Assembly (NCBI RefSeq): GCF_044901685.1
Contig: NZ_JBJDPS010000001.1
Span: 558,001-622,000, forward strand
Length of the DNA stretch: 64,000 nt
Direction: 5' to 3'
Source of the DNA: Micromonospora_G sp044901685
Lineage (GTDB): Bacteria; Actinomycetota; Actinomycetes; Mycobacteriales; Micromonosporaceae
Below the pieces are notes generated by a model. The model did no database searches. It was not told the DNA's origin and worked only from the letters and a program-made list of their open reading frames with translations. The first letter of the stretch is position 1. Each line of letters opens with the position of its first letter. Shown here piece by piece: positions 1 through 7,006 of the stretch. Made by a program: the position numbers and the translations under genes.

Positions 1-31
1 CCCGTTGCCCCGCGCACCTACTGTCGTCGAT

Positions 32-442
32 ATGTCTACGTCAAGCGCCACCCCGGACCGTGCGCTGATCTCGGCCGTCGCGGTCTCCGGTCTGCTCTTC
101 GGCTGGCTCGCCTTCCGGATCTTCGATGCCCGCGACCAACTCTGGCACTACGGCGTCGACCGCACCCTGGCCGGCGCGGCGGCCGGCTGGCTCGCGGTGG
201 TCACCGCGCTCGCGTACGTGGTGCTCGCGGTGTTGACGGCACGCCGGTTCGGCCAGATCCGCTCGGTCGCGCTGGCCCTGCTGGTGCCCGCCGCGATCTG
301 CGCGGCGTACACGATCATGCTCGGCGGCGCCAACAACGGGAAGGTCGGCTTCTCAAGTGCCTCGTTGATCCTGTTCGCCCTGCTCAGCATGGCCGCCGCC
401 GGGAACGCCACGGTACGGATCATCTCCTACGCCCGGCAGTGA
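32..442 (+). CDS. Small four-helix membrane protein, function unknown
   Basis: The 136-residue product has four hydrophobic stretches of transmembrane length. They begin near the N-terminus (AVAVSGLLFGWLAF), in a long central pair (AGWLAVVTALAYVVLAVL and VALALLVPAAICAAYTIML), and at the C-terminus (ASLILFALLSMAAAG). I recognise no domain. I chose the ATG at 32 over the TTG at 5 because the extra N-terminal residues (PRAPTVVD) do not look like a leader, but neither start has a clear ribosome binding site and the window edge cuts off the upstream context. An integral membrane location is well supported; the role is unknown. Confidence 0.6.
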   Translation: MSTSSATPDRALISAVAVSGLLFGWLAFRIFDARDQLWHYGVDRTLAGAAAGWLAVVTALAYVVLAVLTARRFGQIRSVALALLVPAAICAAYTIMLGGANNGKVGFSSASLILFALLSMAAAGNATVRIISYARQ

Positions 443-681
443 CCTGCGGATCGGGGCGCATGCCGGTCCTGGGCACGGCGTCACGGTCCTTACCCACGCC
501 CTGCCACCGCCCGCACCTGGAACCAGCGGCTGCGGGTCGGCGACCTGATCGGGATCACCGCCACCGAACACCCCTGGGCCCTTGCTCGGGGTGCCGGCCC
601 CGCGTGTCAGGCGCCGGGGTGAACCGGTTCGGTGCGTACGCCGTTGGGTCTACAGATCGGCTCACGCCAAAGGAGATCGAC
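443..681. other. Intergenic stretch with a short coding-like segment
   Basis: About 240 bases separate two plus-strand genes. Around 515-620 the plus strand reads a protein-like segment (TWNQRLRVGDLIGITATEHPWAL) in a frame that lacks a start with a ribosome binding site and soon stops. It could be a remnant of a lost gene or chance high-GC coding character. No promoter or terminator stands out apart from the AAAGGAG site just before the next gene. Confidence 0.25.
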
Positions 682-1284
682 ATGCCGTCCACTCCGTCGC
701 AAAATCCGCAGCAACCGTCCTACGACCGGCAGATCCTTGAGAGGCTGCGGAGGCCGATACCGGATCCGCAGATGACGCGAGACAGGGAGCAGTTGGAGAG
801 AAGTCAGACGAGCGAGCGCCTGGATCTGTTCAACCGGCAATACAAAGAGATGCGGGACATGCACGCAGATCACGAGTTCGCTCGTCGTGACCCGCCTGCG
901 CAGGATATGGACCCTCAGACGCGGGACGAGATGCTCGACGGCGAGGCTCTTGAGAAATTCGGCCGGGACGACCAGCAGGTCGAGCAGCAGGAGGCTGCGC
1001 ACGGGCGGCAGCAGGAGGAGTTCCTCCGGCGCGCGGCGATGGGCGCCGAGCAGCGGGAAGAGCTGCTCGCGCGCGGACTGCCGACGGCGATGGCAAAGGT
1101 GGTATCCGGTCTTCGGCAGGCGTACTCCGAGGAGCATCAGCGACGGTCGGCCGCCGCGACGCTGACATCGGGCCACACGACGGTGGCGGGCCGCACGGGA
1201 GTAGCGCGTGCCGGATCGGGCGGGCCGTCACATCTACCCGCAGCCAAGCAGCAGTCGCAGGCTACCCCAACTCGCCGGTCCTAG
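682..1284 (+). CDS. Charged, probably helical cytosolic protein of unknown function
   Basis: The 200-residue product is rich in Arg, Glu, Gln and Asp. It has long runs compatible with amphipathic helix or coiled coil through residues 20-150 (for example EKFGRDDQQVEQQEAAHGRQQEEF). It has no signal peptide, no membrane segment and a low-complexity Ser/Thr/Gly/Ala tail. The ATG at 682 was chosen because AAAGGAG lies 6-7 bases upstream. The frame stays open back to 439, but that extension lacks a ribosome binding site and is dominated by arginine, proline and histidine. I do not recognise a family. Confidence 0.55.
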   Translation: MPSTPSQNPQQPSYDRQILERLRRPIPDPQMTRDREQLERSQTSERLDLFNRQYKEMRDMHADHEFARRDPPAQDMDPQTRDEMLDGEALEKFGRDDQQVEQQEAAHGRQQEEFLRRAAMGAEQREELLARGLPTAMAKVVSGLRQAYSEEHQRRSAAATLTSGHTTVAGRTGVARAGSGGPSHLPAAKQQSQATPTRRS

Positions 1285-1703
1285 CCTGGATGAATCACGC
1301 TGATCATCAACTAGCGGATCTGACCGGCGCGTAGATGGAGGCAATGCCCCGCTGGCAAGGGTTATTCAACTCAAAGCCGGTAGCGCCCTTCGGAAGGACG
1401 GGCCCGTCAGGGGAATGTTCCGAGCCTGTCTTGCATCTGCTTGTGCCGGCTTCGTAAGGGCATGTCTTGTCCTGGAGATAATCGGGACGACTACGAACCA
1501 TCATGGGCAAGGGAGGTAGAAGAGATTGAACACAGAAGAAAACTAGGCGCCCTTTTCAGAGGAAGGATCGTGTGTAACTTCTGACCCCTCACAAGGGTCG
1601 AGAGAGCCCCCGTTCGAGGACGGGGTTCTTCCTTGCCGTTCGGAGAGGGCGGGATAACCTACCTGCGGTGCTTCGAACGCCGACCGGAGGAGTCGATGCT
1701 GGG
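1285..1703. other. Gene-free region with locally lower GC and hairpins
   Basis: No convincing gene is present. The part from about 1285 to 1600 is clearly less GC-rich than the rest of the window (for example around 1520-1560). At 1582-1599 GACCC and GGGTC arms flank a short loop, and at 1607-1625 a CCCCGT...ACGGGG hairpin is followed by TTCTTCC. This layout resembles right ends of IS200/IS605-type elements carrying TnpB, but no transposase or TnpB frame is visible. The start of the next gene is preceded by GGAGGAG at 1686-1692. Confidence 0.4.
1607..1626. terminator. Hairpin, possible terminator or mobile-element end
   Basis: A stem of CCCCGT against ACGGGG encloses a six-base loop and is followed by a pyrimidine-rich tract. 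It may be a factor-independent terminator or the end of a decayed insertion element, as argued for the surrounding region. It lies only about 80 bases ahead of the cyclase gene. Confidence 0.35.
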
Positions 1704-2657
1704 ATGACGGCAGGGCGAACGTTGCCGACGCAGGACGACGTGCTCGGGTATTTTGACACGCTGTCGAACTGGGGACGGTGGGGCGACGACGACGAACTCG
1801 GAACCCTGAACCACATCACCGACGACGTCCGGCTGGCGGCGGCTCGGGCCGTGCGCCACGGCAGGAGCGTGTCGTGCGCGTGGGAGGTCGCCGTACCGCA
1901 GGAGATGGAGCGGGCGACGACGACCTGCCCGTGCGCGGCCGACATGCCGGGCGCCGAGAACATGCCGTCCGCCTTCCACGCCGACCGACGCTGGGGCTTC
2001 TCGTCCGAGCGGCTGGGCATCGCGTTCCACGGCAACACCGTCACCCACGTCGACTCGCCGTGCCACCTCTTCTGGGACGGCAAGATGTACAACGGGCGGT
2101 CGCATTCGCTGGTCGACGCCGCCACGGGGTCGACGTGGGGTGCTGTCACCGCGGCGGCGAACGGGATCGTCACCCGTGGTGTCCTGCTGGACATCGCGCG
2201 GGTCCGTGATGTGCCCTGGTTGGAACCGGGGCAGGGGGTGTTTCCCGAGGATCTGGAGGAGGCCGAGCGTCGCCAGGGTGTGCGGGTGCGGCCCGGCGAC
2301 GCGGTGCTCCTCCGGACCGGCTACGGCCGCGCCCGGCACGAGGCCGGCGCGGCCGTCGGTTTCACCCAGGCCGGCTGGCACGCGTCCTGCCTGGCGTGGC
2401 TGCACGAACGCGGGGTCGCGCTGATCGGCGCGGACACGCCCCAGGACGTTCAGCCGTCGGGGTACGACGCCGTGTTGATGCCGGTTCACGCCGTGGGTCT
2501 CGTCGCGATGGGGCTGTGGCTGCTCGACAACTGCGACCTGGAGTTGTGCGCGACAACGGCGGCCGAACTGGGCCAGTGGGACTTCCAGCTCGCGGTCGCC
2601 CCGGTTCGCTTCGCCGGCACCTCCGGCAGCCCGGTCAACCCGATCGCCACGTTCTGA
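1704..2657 (+). CDS. Cyclase family protein (kynurenine formamidase-like metal hydrolase)
   Basis: The 317-residue cytosolic protein belongs to the Cyclase/kynurenine-formamidase fold family. The metal-binding signature HxGTHxDxPxH is present in slightly altered form as H109-G-N-T-V-T-H115-V-D117-S-P-C-H121. A second conserved stretch (IGADTPQDV, near 245-253) and the C-terminal GTSGSPVNPIA also fit. Family members hydrolyse N-formylkynurenine or related amide/ester bonds using a divalent metal; the substrate here is not fixed by context, since the neighbours are not tryptophan genes. The start at 1704 is preceded by GGAGGAG at 1686-1692, 11 bases away, which is slightly long; the upstream GTG at 1668 has no such site. 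Confidence 0.82.
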   Translation: MTAGRTLPTQDDVLGYFDTLSNWGRWGDDDELGTLNHITDDVRLAAARAVRHGRSVSCAWEVAVPQEMERATTTCPCAADMPGAENMPSAFHADRRWGFSSERLGIAFHGNTVTHVDSPCHLFWDGKMYNGRSHSLVDAATGSTWGAVTAAANGIVTRGVLLDIARVRDVPWLEPGQGVFPEDLEEAERRQGVRVRPGDAVLLRTGYGRARHEAGAAVGFTQAGWHASCLAWLHERGVALIGADTPQDVQPSGYDAVLMPVHAVGLVAMGLWLLDNCDLELCATTAAELGQWDFQLAVAPVRFAGTSGSPVNPIATF

Positions 2658-2727
2658 CCCGAGCCGCCTTCGGCGCCTCCGGGGCCGCGTCATCGTAGGT
2701 TGAGCCAATCCGCTCGACATCCCGCGA

Positions 2728-2762
2728 CCGTCGGGGCCGACCACGTGGGACGGCCCCGACGG
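2728..2762. terminator. Bidirectional terminator between convergent genes
   Basis: A perfect 12-bp stem (CCGTCGGGGCCG against CGGCCCCGACGG) with an 11-base loop sits between the ends of the plus-strand cyclase gene and the minus-strand amylase gene. It could therefore serve both. There is no T tract, as is common in high-GC actinomycetes. Confidence 0.7.
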
Positions 2763-2785
2763 GCGGTGCCGGGAGAGCGACGTGC

Positions 2786-5605
2786 TCAGCGCCCGGCCGG
2801 CGGGGCCGAGTAAACCGTCGGGTCGCCCTGGACGATCCAGACCTGGGGCCGGTCGATGGGTACGAACGAACGGTCGCCGCCCGGCTCACGGGTCGACGGC
2901 ACGCTGTCGCCGTTGGGCAGGTGCACGATGAAGTTGACCGGGCGGGTGTCGGTGACCAGCGGGATGTCGTACTCGGCCCAGCCGTTCTCGATCCGGGTCG
3001 GCGGCAGCGGTCGGTCCCAGCCGATGCCGGCCAGGGTCGCCGGGTCGACCGCATCACCCCACAGGTGCAGCCCCCACTGGTCGTAGTCACCGGCCGGACG
3101 CAGGTAGTGCAGGGTGGCGGTGGTGATCGGTGGTCCGGCCGCCCGGAGCCGCCGGGTGGCGCTGGTGACCCTGGTCCCGTTCGGCTCGGTCAGGATCGCC
3201 CGGTACTCCACGATGGTGTCGGCGGCCAGGTCCAGCGGGGTCAGGTCGTCGAAGACGGTGTAGACCGGCGACGAGGCGTCGGTGCCGACCCGTTGCCACG
3301 GGCCGTCGCCGACCCGGCGTTCGACCGCCACCACGTGCGTCGCCCGGTCCGGGTCGGCAACGGTACGCACCTCGACCCGCCCGCGTACGCCACTGCCCTC
3401 GGCCGGCGCGGTGATGGTCAGTGCCGGTGCGGGAACGGTGGTGGCACGTACCCGGGTTTGCGCGGTGTGCCGGTTGTTGTCGAGCACCACCGCCCGGTAC
3501 CGCACGGACGTGCCCGGCTCCAGCCCCGACACGTCGTGCCAGACCCGGTACGGGGCGGTGTCGTCGGTGCCGATCGACTCCCACCGCCCGGTGTTGCCGA
3601 TCAGGGCCTGGAAGGTGACCTCGTTGAACCCGGAACCGGCCACGTCGGCGGCGACCTTGACCCGTCCGGGCGTCTCGGCGGCGGGCACCGGAGCGGCCAG
3701 TGAGATCGCTGGTGCCGCCTGCGACCGGGGGAGTCGCCCGGTCGACCGGTAGACCACGGTGCTCAACGGTGGCACGGTCAGGGTGAGTTTCCGGTCGGCG
3801 GCGGTGCGTACCCGGGCGGGGCCGTCGCCGTACACCGGGTTGAAGGTGTGGTCGGCCAGGTAGGTCGGGATGGCCGCGGTCCGGGGCTGCTCGCTGTTGT
3901 TCGTCGCCACGACGTATTCGCGCTGCTCGGTGCGGTCGAGCCGGGAGAAGGCGTAGACGCCGGGCCCGTCGGTGGCGTATCGGTGCTGGTGGGCACCGTC
4001 GCGCAGGGCGGGGTGCGCCCGGGTGAGGGCGGCGAGCCGGCTGATCGACCGGTAGAGCGGGTGGCCGGGGACAAAGTTGTCCTGCCCGTGTGTCGCGTCG
4101 GTGCCGATCAGGTTGTCGTCCAGGTACGCCGGCACCCGGCTGGCGAACATCGTCTGCCGGGCGGCCTGGTCGCCGCCCGGACCGGTGAAGCCCTGCTCGT
4201 CGCCGTAGTAGACCACGGGGTTGCCGCGCGACAGGTACATCAGCTCGTGCGCCAGCCGGTCCCGGGCCAGCAGTTCGGCGTCGTCCGCGCCGGGGTTGTC
4301 CGCCGCGACGAAGCCACCGATCCGGCCCATGTCGTGGTTACCGAGAAAGGTCGGCAGCTCGTAGACGTTCGAGTCCCGGTCGGTGTACCAGTCGTCATTG
4401 ACGAAGAAATCGCCGAGTTGGCTGGTCGGCTGGCCGCGCGAGGCGAAGTTGCGGGCCGCCTCCTGGAACGGGAAGTCCAGCACCGCCTGCATCCGGTCGC
4501 GGGTGGTGAACTGTGAGGTGAAGGCGCGGGTGGTGTCGAAGACCTCGCCGAACATGAAGAACTCCGACTTGCCGGCCCGGTGGGCGTAGCGCAGCACCTC
4601 CGGCCCGAACCGCTGCCAGAACTCGTCGTCCACGTGCTTCATCGTGTCGATCCGGAAGCCGTCGATGCCGAAGTCGCCGATCCACCGCTGGTAGATCTCG
4701 ATCATCCCGTCGACCACCCGGGGGTTCTCGGTGAACAGGTCGTCCAGCCCGAAGAAGTCCCCGTAGTACGAGTCCTCGCCGGTGAAGGTGGTGTCGCCCC
4801 GGTTGTGGTAAAGCGTCACGTCGTTGAGCCAGGCCGGCACCTTCAGATCCCGTTCCGCTGGATCGAGCATCGGTGTGTACGGGAACGAGCCCTGCGCACT
4901 CAGCGCCGGGAAGCTCGCGCCGCCCGCGTGGTCCCGGTCGTCGAACGGCACCCCGGCCGAGGTCCGGTACGGCACCGCGTCCTTCCCCGCGTACGCCATC
5001 CGGGCACCCTGCTGGTAGCCGATCACGTCGGCGGTGTGGTTGGTGATGATGTCGAAGTAGACCTTCATCCCCCGGGCGTGTGCCGCGTCGACCAGCGCCC
5101 GCAGGTCCGCGTTGCTGCCCAGGTGCGGGTCGATCTGGGTGAAGTCGGTGATCCAGTAGCCGTGGTAGCCGGCGGAGGGGCCGTCCTCCAACTGCACCGG
5201 CTTGTTCTTGAAGCTCGGGGTCAACCAGATCGAGGTGGTGCCGAGGCCCCTGATGTAGTCGATCCGGTCACGCAGTCCCTTGAGGTCGCCGCCGTTGTAG
5301 AAGCCGGTCCGGGTCGGGTCGAAACCGGAGACCAGCGGGTCGTCGCCGAGGCCACCCCGGTCGTTGCCGGGATCGCCGTTGGCGAACCGGTCGGCCATCA
5401 CGAAGTAGAACGACTCATCGGTGACCGGCCCCCGCAGCGAGTGCGCTGCCCCCGGGTCGTCGTCCCCACCGCCTCCGTGCCCACCGCCTCCGTGCCCACC
5501 GCCTCCGTGAGCGGCGCCTCCGTGAGCGGCGTACGCCGGAACGGCGGGCAGGGCCATCGCCAGCAGTACGGACAACAGCGCGGCGGTACGACGACGCAAC
5601 GACAT
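2786..5605 (-). CDS. Secreted GH13 alpha-amylase/pullulanase-type enzyme with C-terminal starch-binding domain
   Basis: The 939-residue protein begins with a Sec signal (RRRTAALLSVLLAMALPAVPAYA) and a short His/Gly repeat of HGGGG units at about residues 28-47. A GH13 (beta/alpha)8 barrel follows. Catalytic residues are visible: nucleophile Asp320 in DGFRIDTMKH, acid/base Glu354 in FMFGEVFD and stabiliser Asp425 in FLGNHDMGR. After the barrel and an all-beta domain come two Ig/Fn3-like segments (from about residue 625) and a pullulanase-associated carbohydrate-binding domain (HYLRPAGDYDQWGLHLWG, near 835). Alpha-glucan hydrolysis outside the cell is inferred; alpha-amylase and pullulanase cannot be separated by eye. 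The start at 5605 has GGAGGAG six bases upstream; the open frame extends to 5704 without a better site. The LacI gene upstream on the same strand is a candidate regulator. Confidence 0.9.
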   Translation of the reverse strand: MSLRRRTAALLSVLLAMALPAVPAYAAHGGAAHGGGGHGGGGHGGGGDDDPGAAHSLRGPVTDESFYFVMADRFANGDPGNDRGGLGDDPLVSGFDPTRTGFYNGGDLKGLRDRIDYIRGLGTTSIWLTPSFKNKPVQLEDGPSAGYHGYWITDFTQIDPHLGSNADLRALVDAAHARGMKVYFDIITNHTADVIGYQQGARMAYAGKDAVPYRTSAGVPFDDRDHAGGASFPALSAQGSFPYTPMLDPAERDLKVPAWLNDVTLYHNRGDTTFTGEDSYYGDFFGLDDLFTENPRVVDGMIEIYQRWIGDFGIDGFRIDTMKHVDDEFWQRFGPEVLRYAHRAGKSEFFMFGEVFDTTRAFTSQFTTRDRMQAVLDFPFQEAARNFASRGQPTSQLGDFFVNDDWYTDRDSNVYELPTFLGNHDMGRIGGFVAADNPGADDAELLARDRLAHELMYLSRGNPVVYYGDEQGFTGPGGDQAARQTMFASRVPAYLDDNLIGTDATHGQDNFVPGHPLYRSISRLAALTRAHPALRDGAHQHRYATDGPGVYAFSRLDRTEQREYVVATNNSEQPRTAAIPTYLADHTFNPVYGDGPARVRTAADRKLTLTVPPLSTVVYRSTGRLPRSQAAPAISLAAPVPAAETPGRVKVAADVAGSGFNEVTFQALIGNTGRWESIGTDDTAPYRVWHDVSGLEPGTSVRYRAVVLDNNRHTAQTRVRATTVPAPALTITAPAEGSGVRGRVEVRTVADPDRATHVVAVERRVGDGPWQRVGTDASSPVYTVFDDLTPLDLAADTIVEYRAILTEPNGTRVTSATRRLRAAGPPITTATLHYLRPAGDYDQWGLHLWGDAVDPATLAGIGWDRPLPPTRIENGWAEYDIPLVTDTRPVNFIVHLPNGDSVPSTREPGGDRSFVPIDRPQVWIVQGDPTVYSAPPAGR
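5467..5530. repeat. 15-bp tandem repeat encoding HGGGG units
   Basis: The plus strand shows repeated CCGCCTCCGTGCCCA units with diverged copies at the right end (CTCCGTGAGCGG). They encode the Gly/His-rich spacer just after the signal peptide of the amylase. Units of this kind expand and contract by slippage. Confidence 0.8.
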
Positions 5606-5702
5606 ACTCTGCTCCTCCACGGCCGGCGGTGGCAGTGCTCGCCCCGTACAGGTTGCCCCAACCCATCGACGGACACCAGATCGCCGACGCCGCCCACCGT
5701 GC

Positions 5703-5752
5703 AAGGAAGGGCCCCTTGTTATCGGATTCCGTTGTACAAGGGGCCCTTCCTT
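5703..5752. repeat. Inverted repeat of the AAGGAAGGGCCCC family, probable terminator
   Basis: A perfect 17-bp inverted repeat (AAGGAAGGGCCCCTTGT and its complement) with a 16-base loop lies between the LacI gene and the amylase gene, both on the minus strand. The same core occurs at 57380-57431 as a direct repeat. It can fold as a terminator of the LacI transcript, but its reuse elsewhere marks it as a dispersed repeat. Confidence 0.75.
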
Positions 5753-5757
5753 ACGCC

Positions 5758-6792
5758 TCAGGGGGTTGGGCGGGGCGGGACGGGGCCGGTGGATTCGCGG
5801 ATGACCAGGCGGCAGGGCTGGCGCAGTACGCCGGTGGGGCGTTCACCGCCGAGTGCGGCGAACAGGTGCGCGACGGCGGTGGCGCCGAGCTGTTGCAGGT
5901 TGAGGTCGACCGTGGTGAGTGGAATCCGGCAGTCGGCGGCGAAGTCCTCCCAGTTGTCGTAGCCGACGATGGCCACGTCGTCCGGGATCCGGCGCCCGTG
6001 GTCGAGCAGTGTCTCCACCGCGCCGGTCGCGATCTGGTCGTTGCCGCAGAAGATCGCGTCGATCTCCGGGTCGGCGGCGAGTAGCATCCGGGTGGCCTGG
6101 CGGCCCCAACGCTGGGACCACTCGCCGTAGCGTGGGGCGCCGCCGGCAAGCGGAAGCCCGGACTCCGCCAGCACCCGGTGCAGCCCGGTGACCCGGTCAC
6201 GGGCGGCCCGGTAGCTCTCCGGGCCGGTGATGTGCGCGATCCGGCGCCGGTTGAGCGAGACCAGGTGCTCGGCGGCGAGACGGGCACCGCCCTCGTCGTC
6301 GGCGATGACGGAGAGGTCGTCCCGGTCGGTGGACTCGCCGTAGACGTACACCACCGGGACCGGGATGTCCTTGGTGATCGAGGGGCGGATGTCGTTGCTG
6401 TCGCCGAGGATGATGAACCCGTCGACCTGCCGGGCGAGCAGCGTACGGATGTAGTGCTGGCGCCGGATGGCGTCGCCCCGGGCGTCGCAGAGCAGGACGG
6501 ACATCTGCTCGTTGCCGAGCGCGTTCTCCACACCGAGCAGAATGGGGATGGAGAACCGGCCGCCGAGTTCGTCGGTGAGCAGCCCGATGGTGCGGGTACG
6601 CCCGGAGATCAGCCCCCGGGCCAGCACGTTGGGCTGGAACGCCAGTTCGGCGGCGGCGCGCAGAACCCGCTCCCGGGTCGCCGGGGCGACCTCGCCGCGC
6701 TGGTTGAGCGCCTTCGACGCGGTGGCGACCGAGACGCCGGCCCGGCTTGCCACATCGCTGAGGGTCACTGACTCTGATCGTCGCCTGCCCAC
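5758..6792 (-). CDS. LacI-family transcriptional regulator
   Basis: This 344-residue DNA-binding repressor has a typical LacI helix-turn-helix at residues 8-30 (VTLSDVASRAGVSVATASKALN), the hinge region near 45-60 (FQPNVLARGL) and a periplasmic-binding-like sensor domain to the end. The GTG at 6792 has GAAAGG about six bases upstream. It is divergent from the GH127/ABC-transporter operon and also lies upstream of the amylase gene. The start codon overlaps a CGAAAGCCTTTCG palindrome and a second palindrome lies before the divergent operon, so autoregulation and repression of the arabinoside genes are likely. The ligand is unknown; an arabinose-containing oligosaccharide is the natural guess. 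Confidence 0.9.
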   Translation of the reverse strand: MGRRRSESVTLSDVASRAGVSVATASKALNQRGEVAPATRERVLRAAAELAFQPNVLARGLISGRTRTIGLLTDELGGRFSIPILLGVENALGNEQMSVLLCDARGDAIRRQHYIRTLLARQVDGFIILGDSNDIRPSITKDIPVPVVYVYGESTDRDDLSVIADDEGGARLAAEHLVSLNRRRIAHITGPESYRAARDRVTGLHRVLAESGLPLAGGAPRYGEWSQRWGRQATRMLLAADPEIDAIFCGNDQIATGAVETLLDHGRRIPDDVAIVGYDNWEDFAADCRIPLTTVDLNLQQLGATAVAHLFAALGGERPTGVLRQPCRLVIRESTGPVPPRPTP

Positions 6793-6808
6793 GAAAGCCT
6801 TTCGAAAG
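6792..6808. promoter_or_regulatory. LacI-type operator overlapping the regulator start
   Basis: CGAAAGCCTTTCG (6792-6804) is a perfect palindrome around a central C and runs into a second one, CTTTCGAAAG (6799-6808). It lies on the start codon and ribosome binding site of the LacI gene. LacI operators are typically CG-centred palindromes of this length. Binding is inferred. Confidence 0.6.
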
Positions 6809-6928
6809 CCATCCGAAACTGGAATCTCGGCCGGGTCTGCTCGACCGCTGCCCGATTCTAACCACGTCGCGCGATCAAGCTCGAAAACAGTTGCGTGTTA
6901 TCGATCCGTAACGCCGATGGCATCTTGC

Positions 6929-6942
6929 CGAAAACCTTTTCG
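6929..6942. promoter_or_regulatory. LacI-type operator upstream of the arabinoside operon
   Basis: CGAAAACCTTTTCG is a perfect inverted repeat with a two-base centre, 65 bases before the GH127 start and in the region where its promoter should lie. It shares the CGAAAR...YTTTCG pattern with the site on the LacI start, which supports one regulator acting on both divergent genes. Confidence 0.6.
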
Positions 6943-7006
6943 TGCGCCAGGGTGAGTGCACACAGGAGTGATCCTGCTCACGTCGAATCACCGGCGAAGG
7001 AGCTAC

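Noticed and set aside
1607..1626. tRNA T-arm, because of the GTTCGAGG-like string
   Set aside because: No acceptor, D-arm or anticodon stem can be folded around it and no CCA-type end is present.
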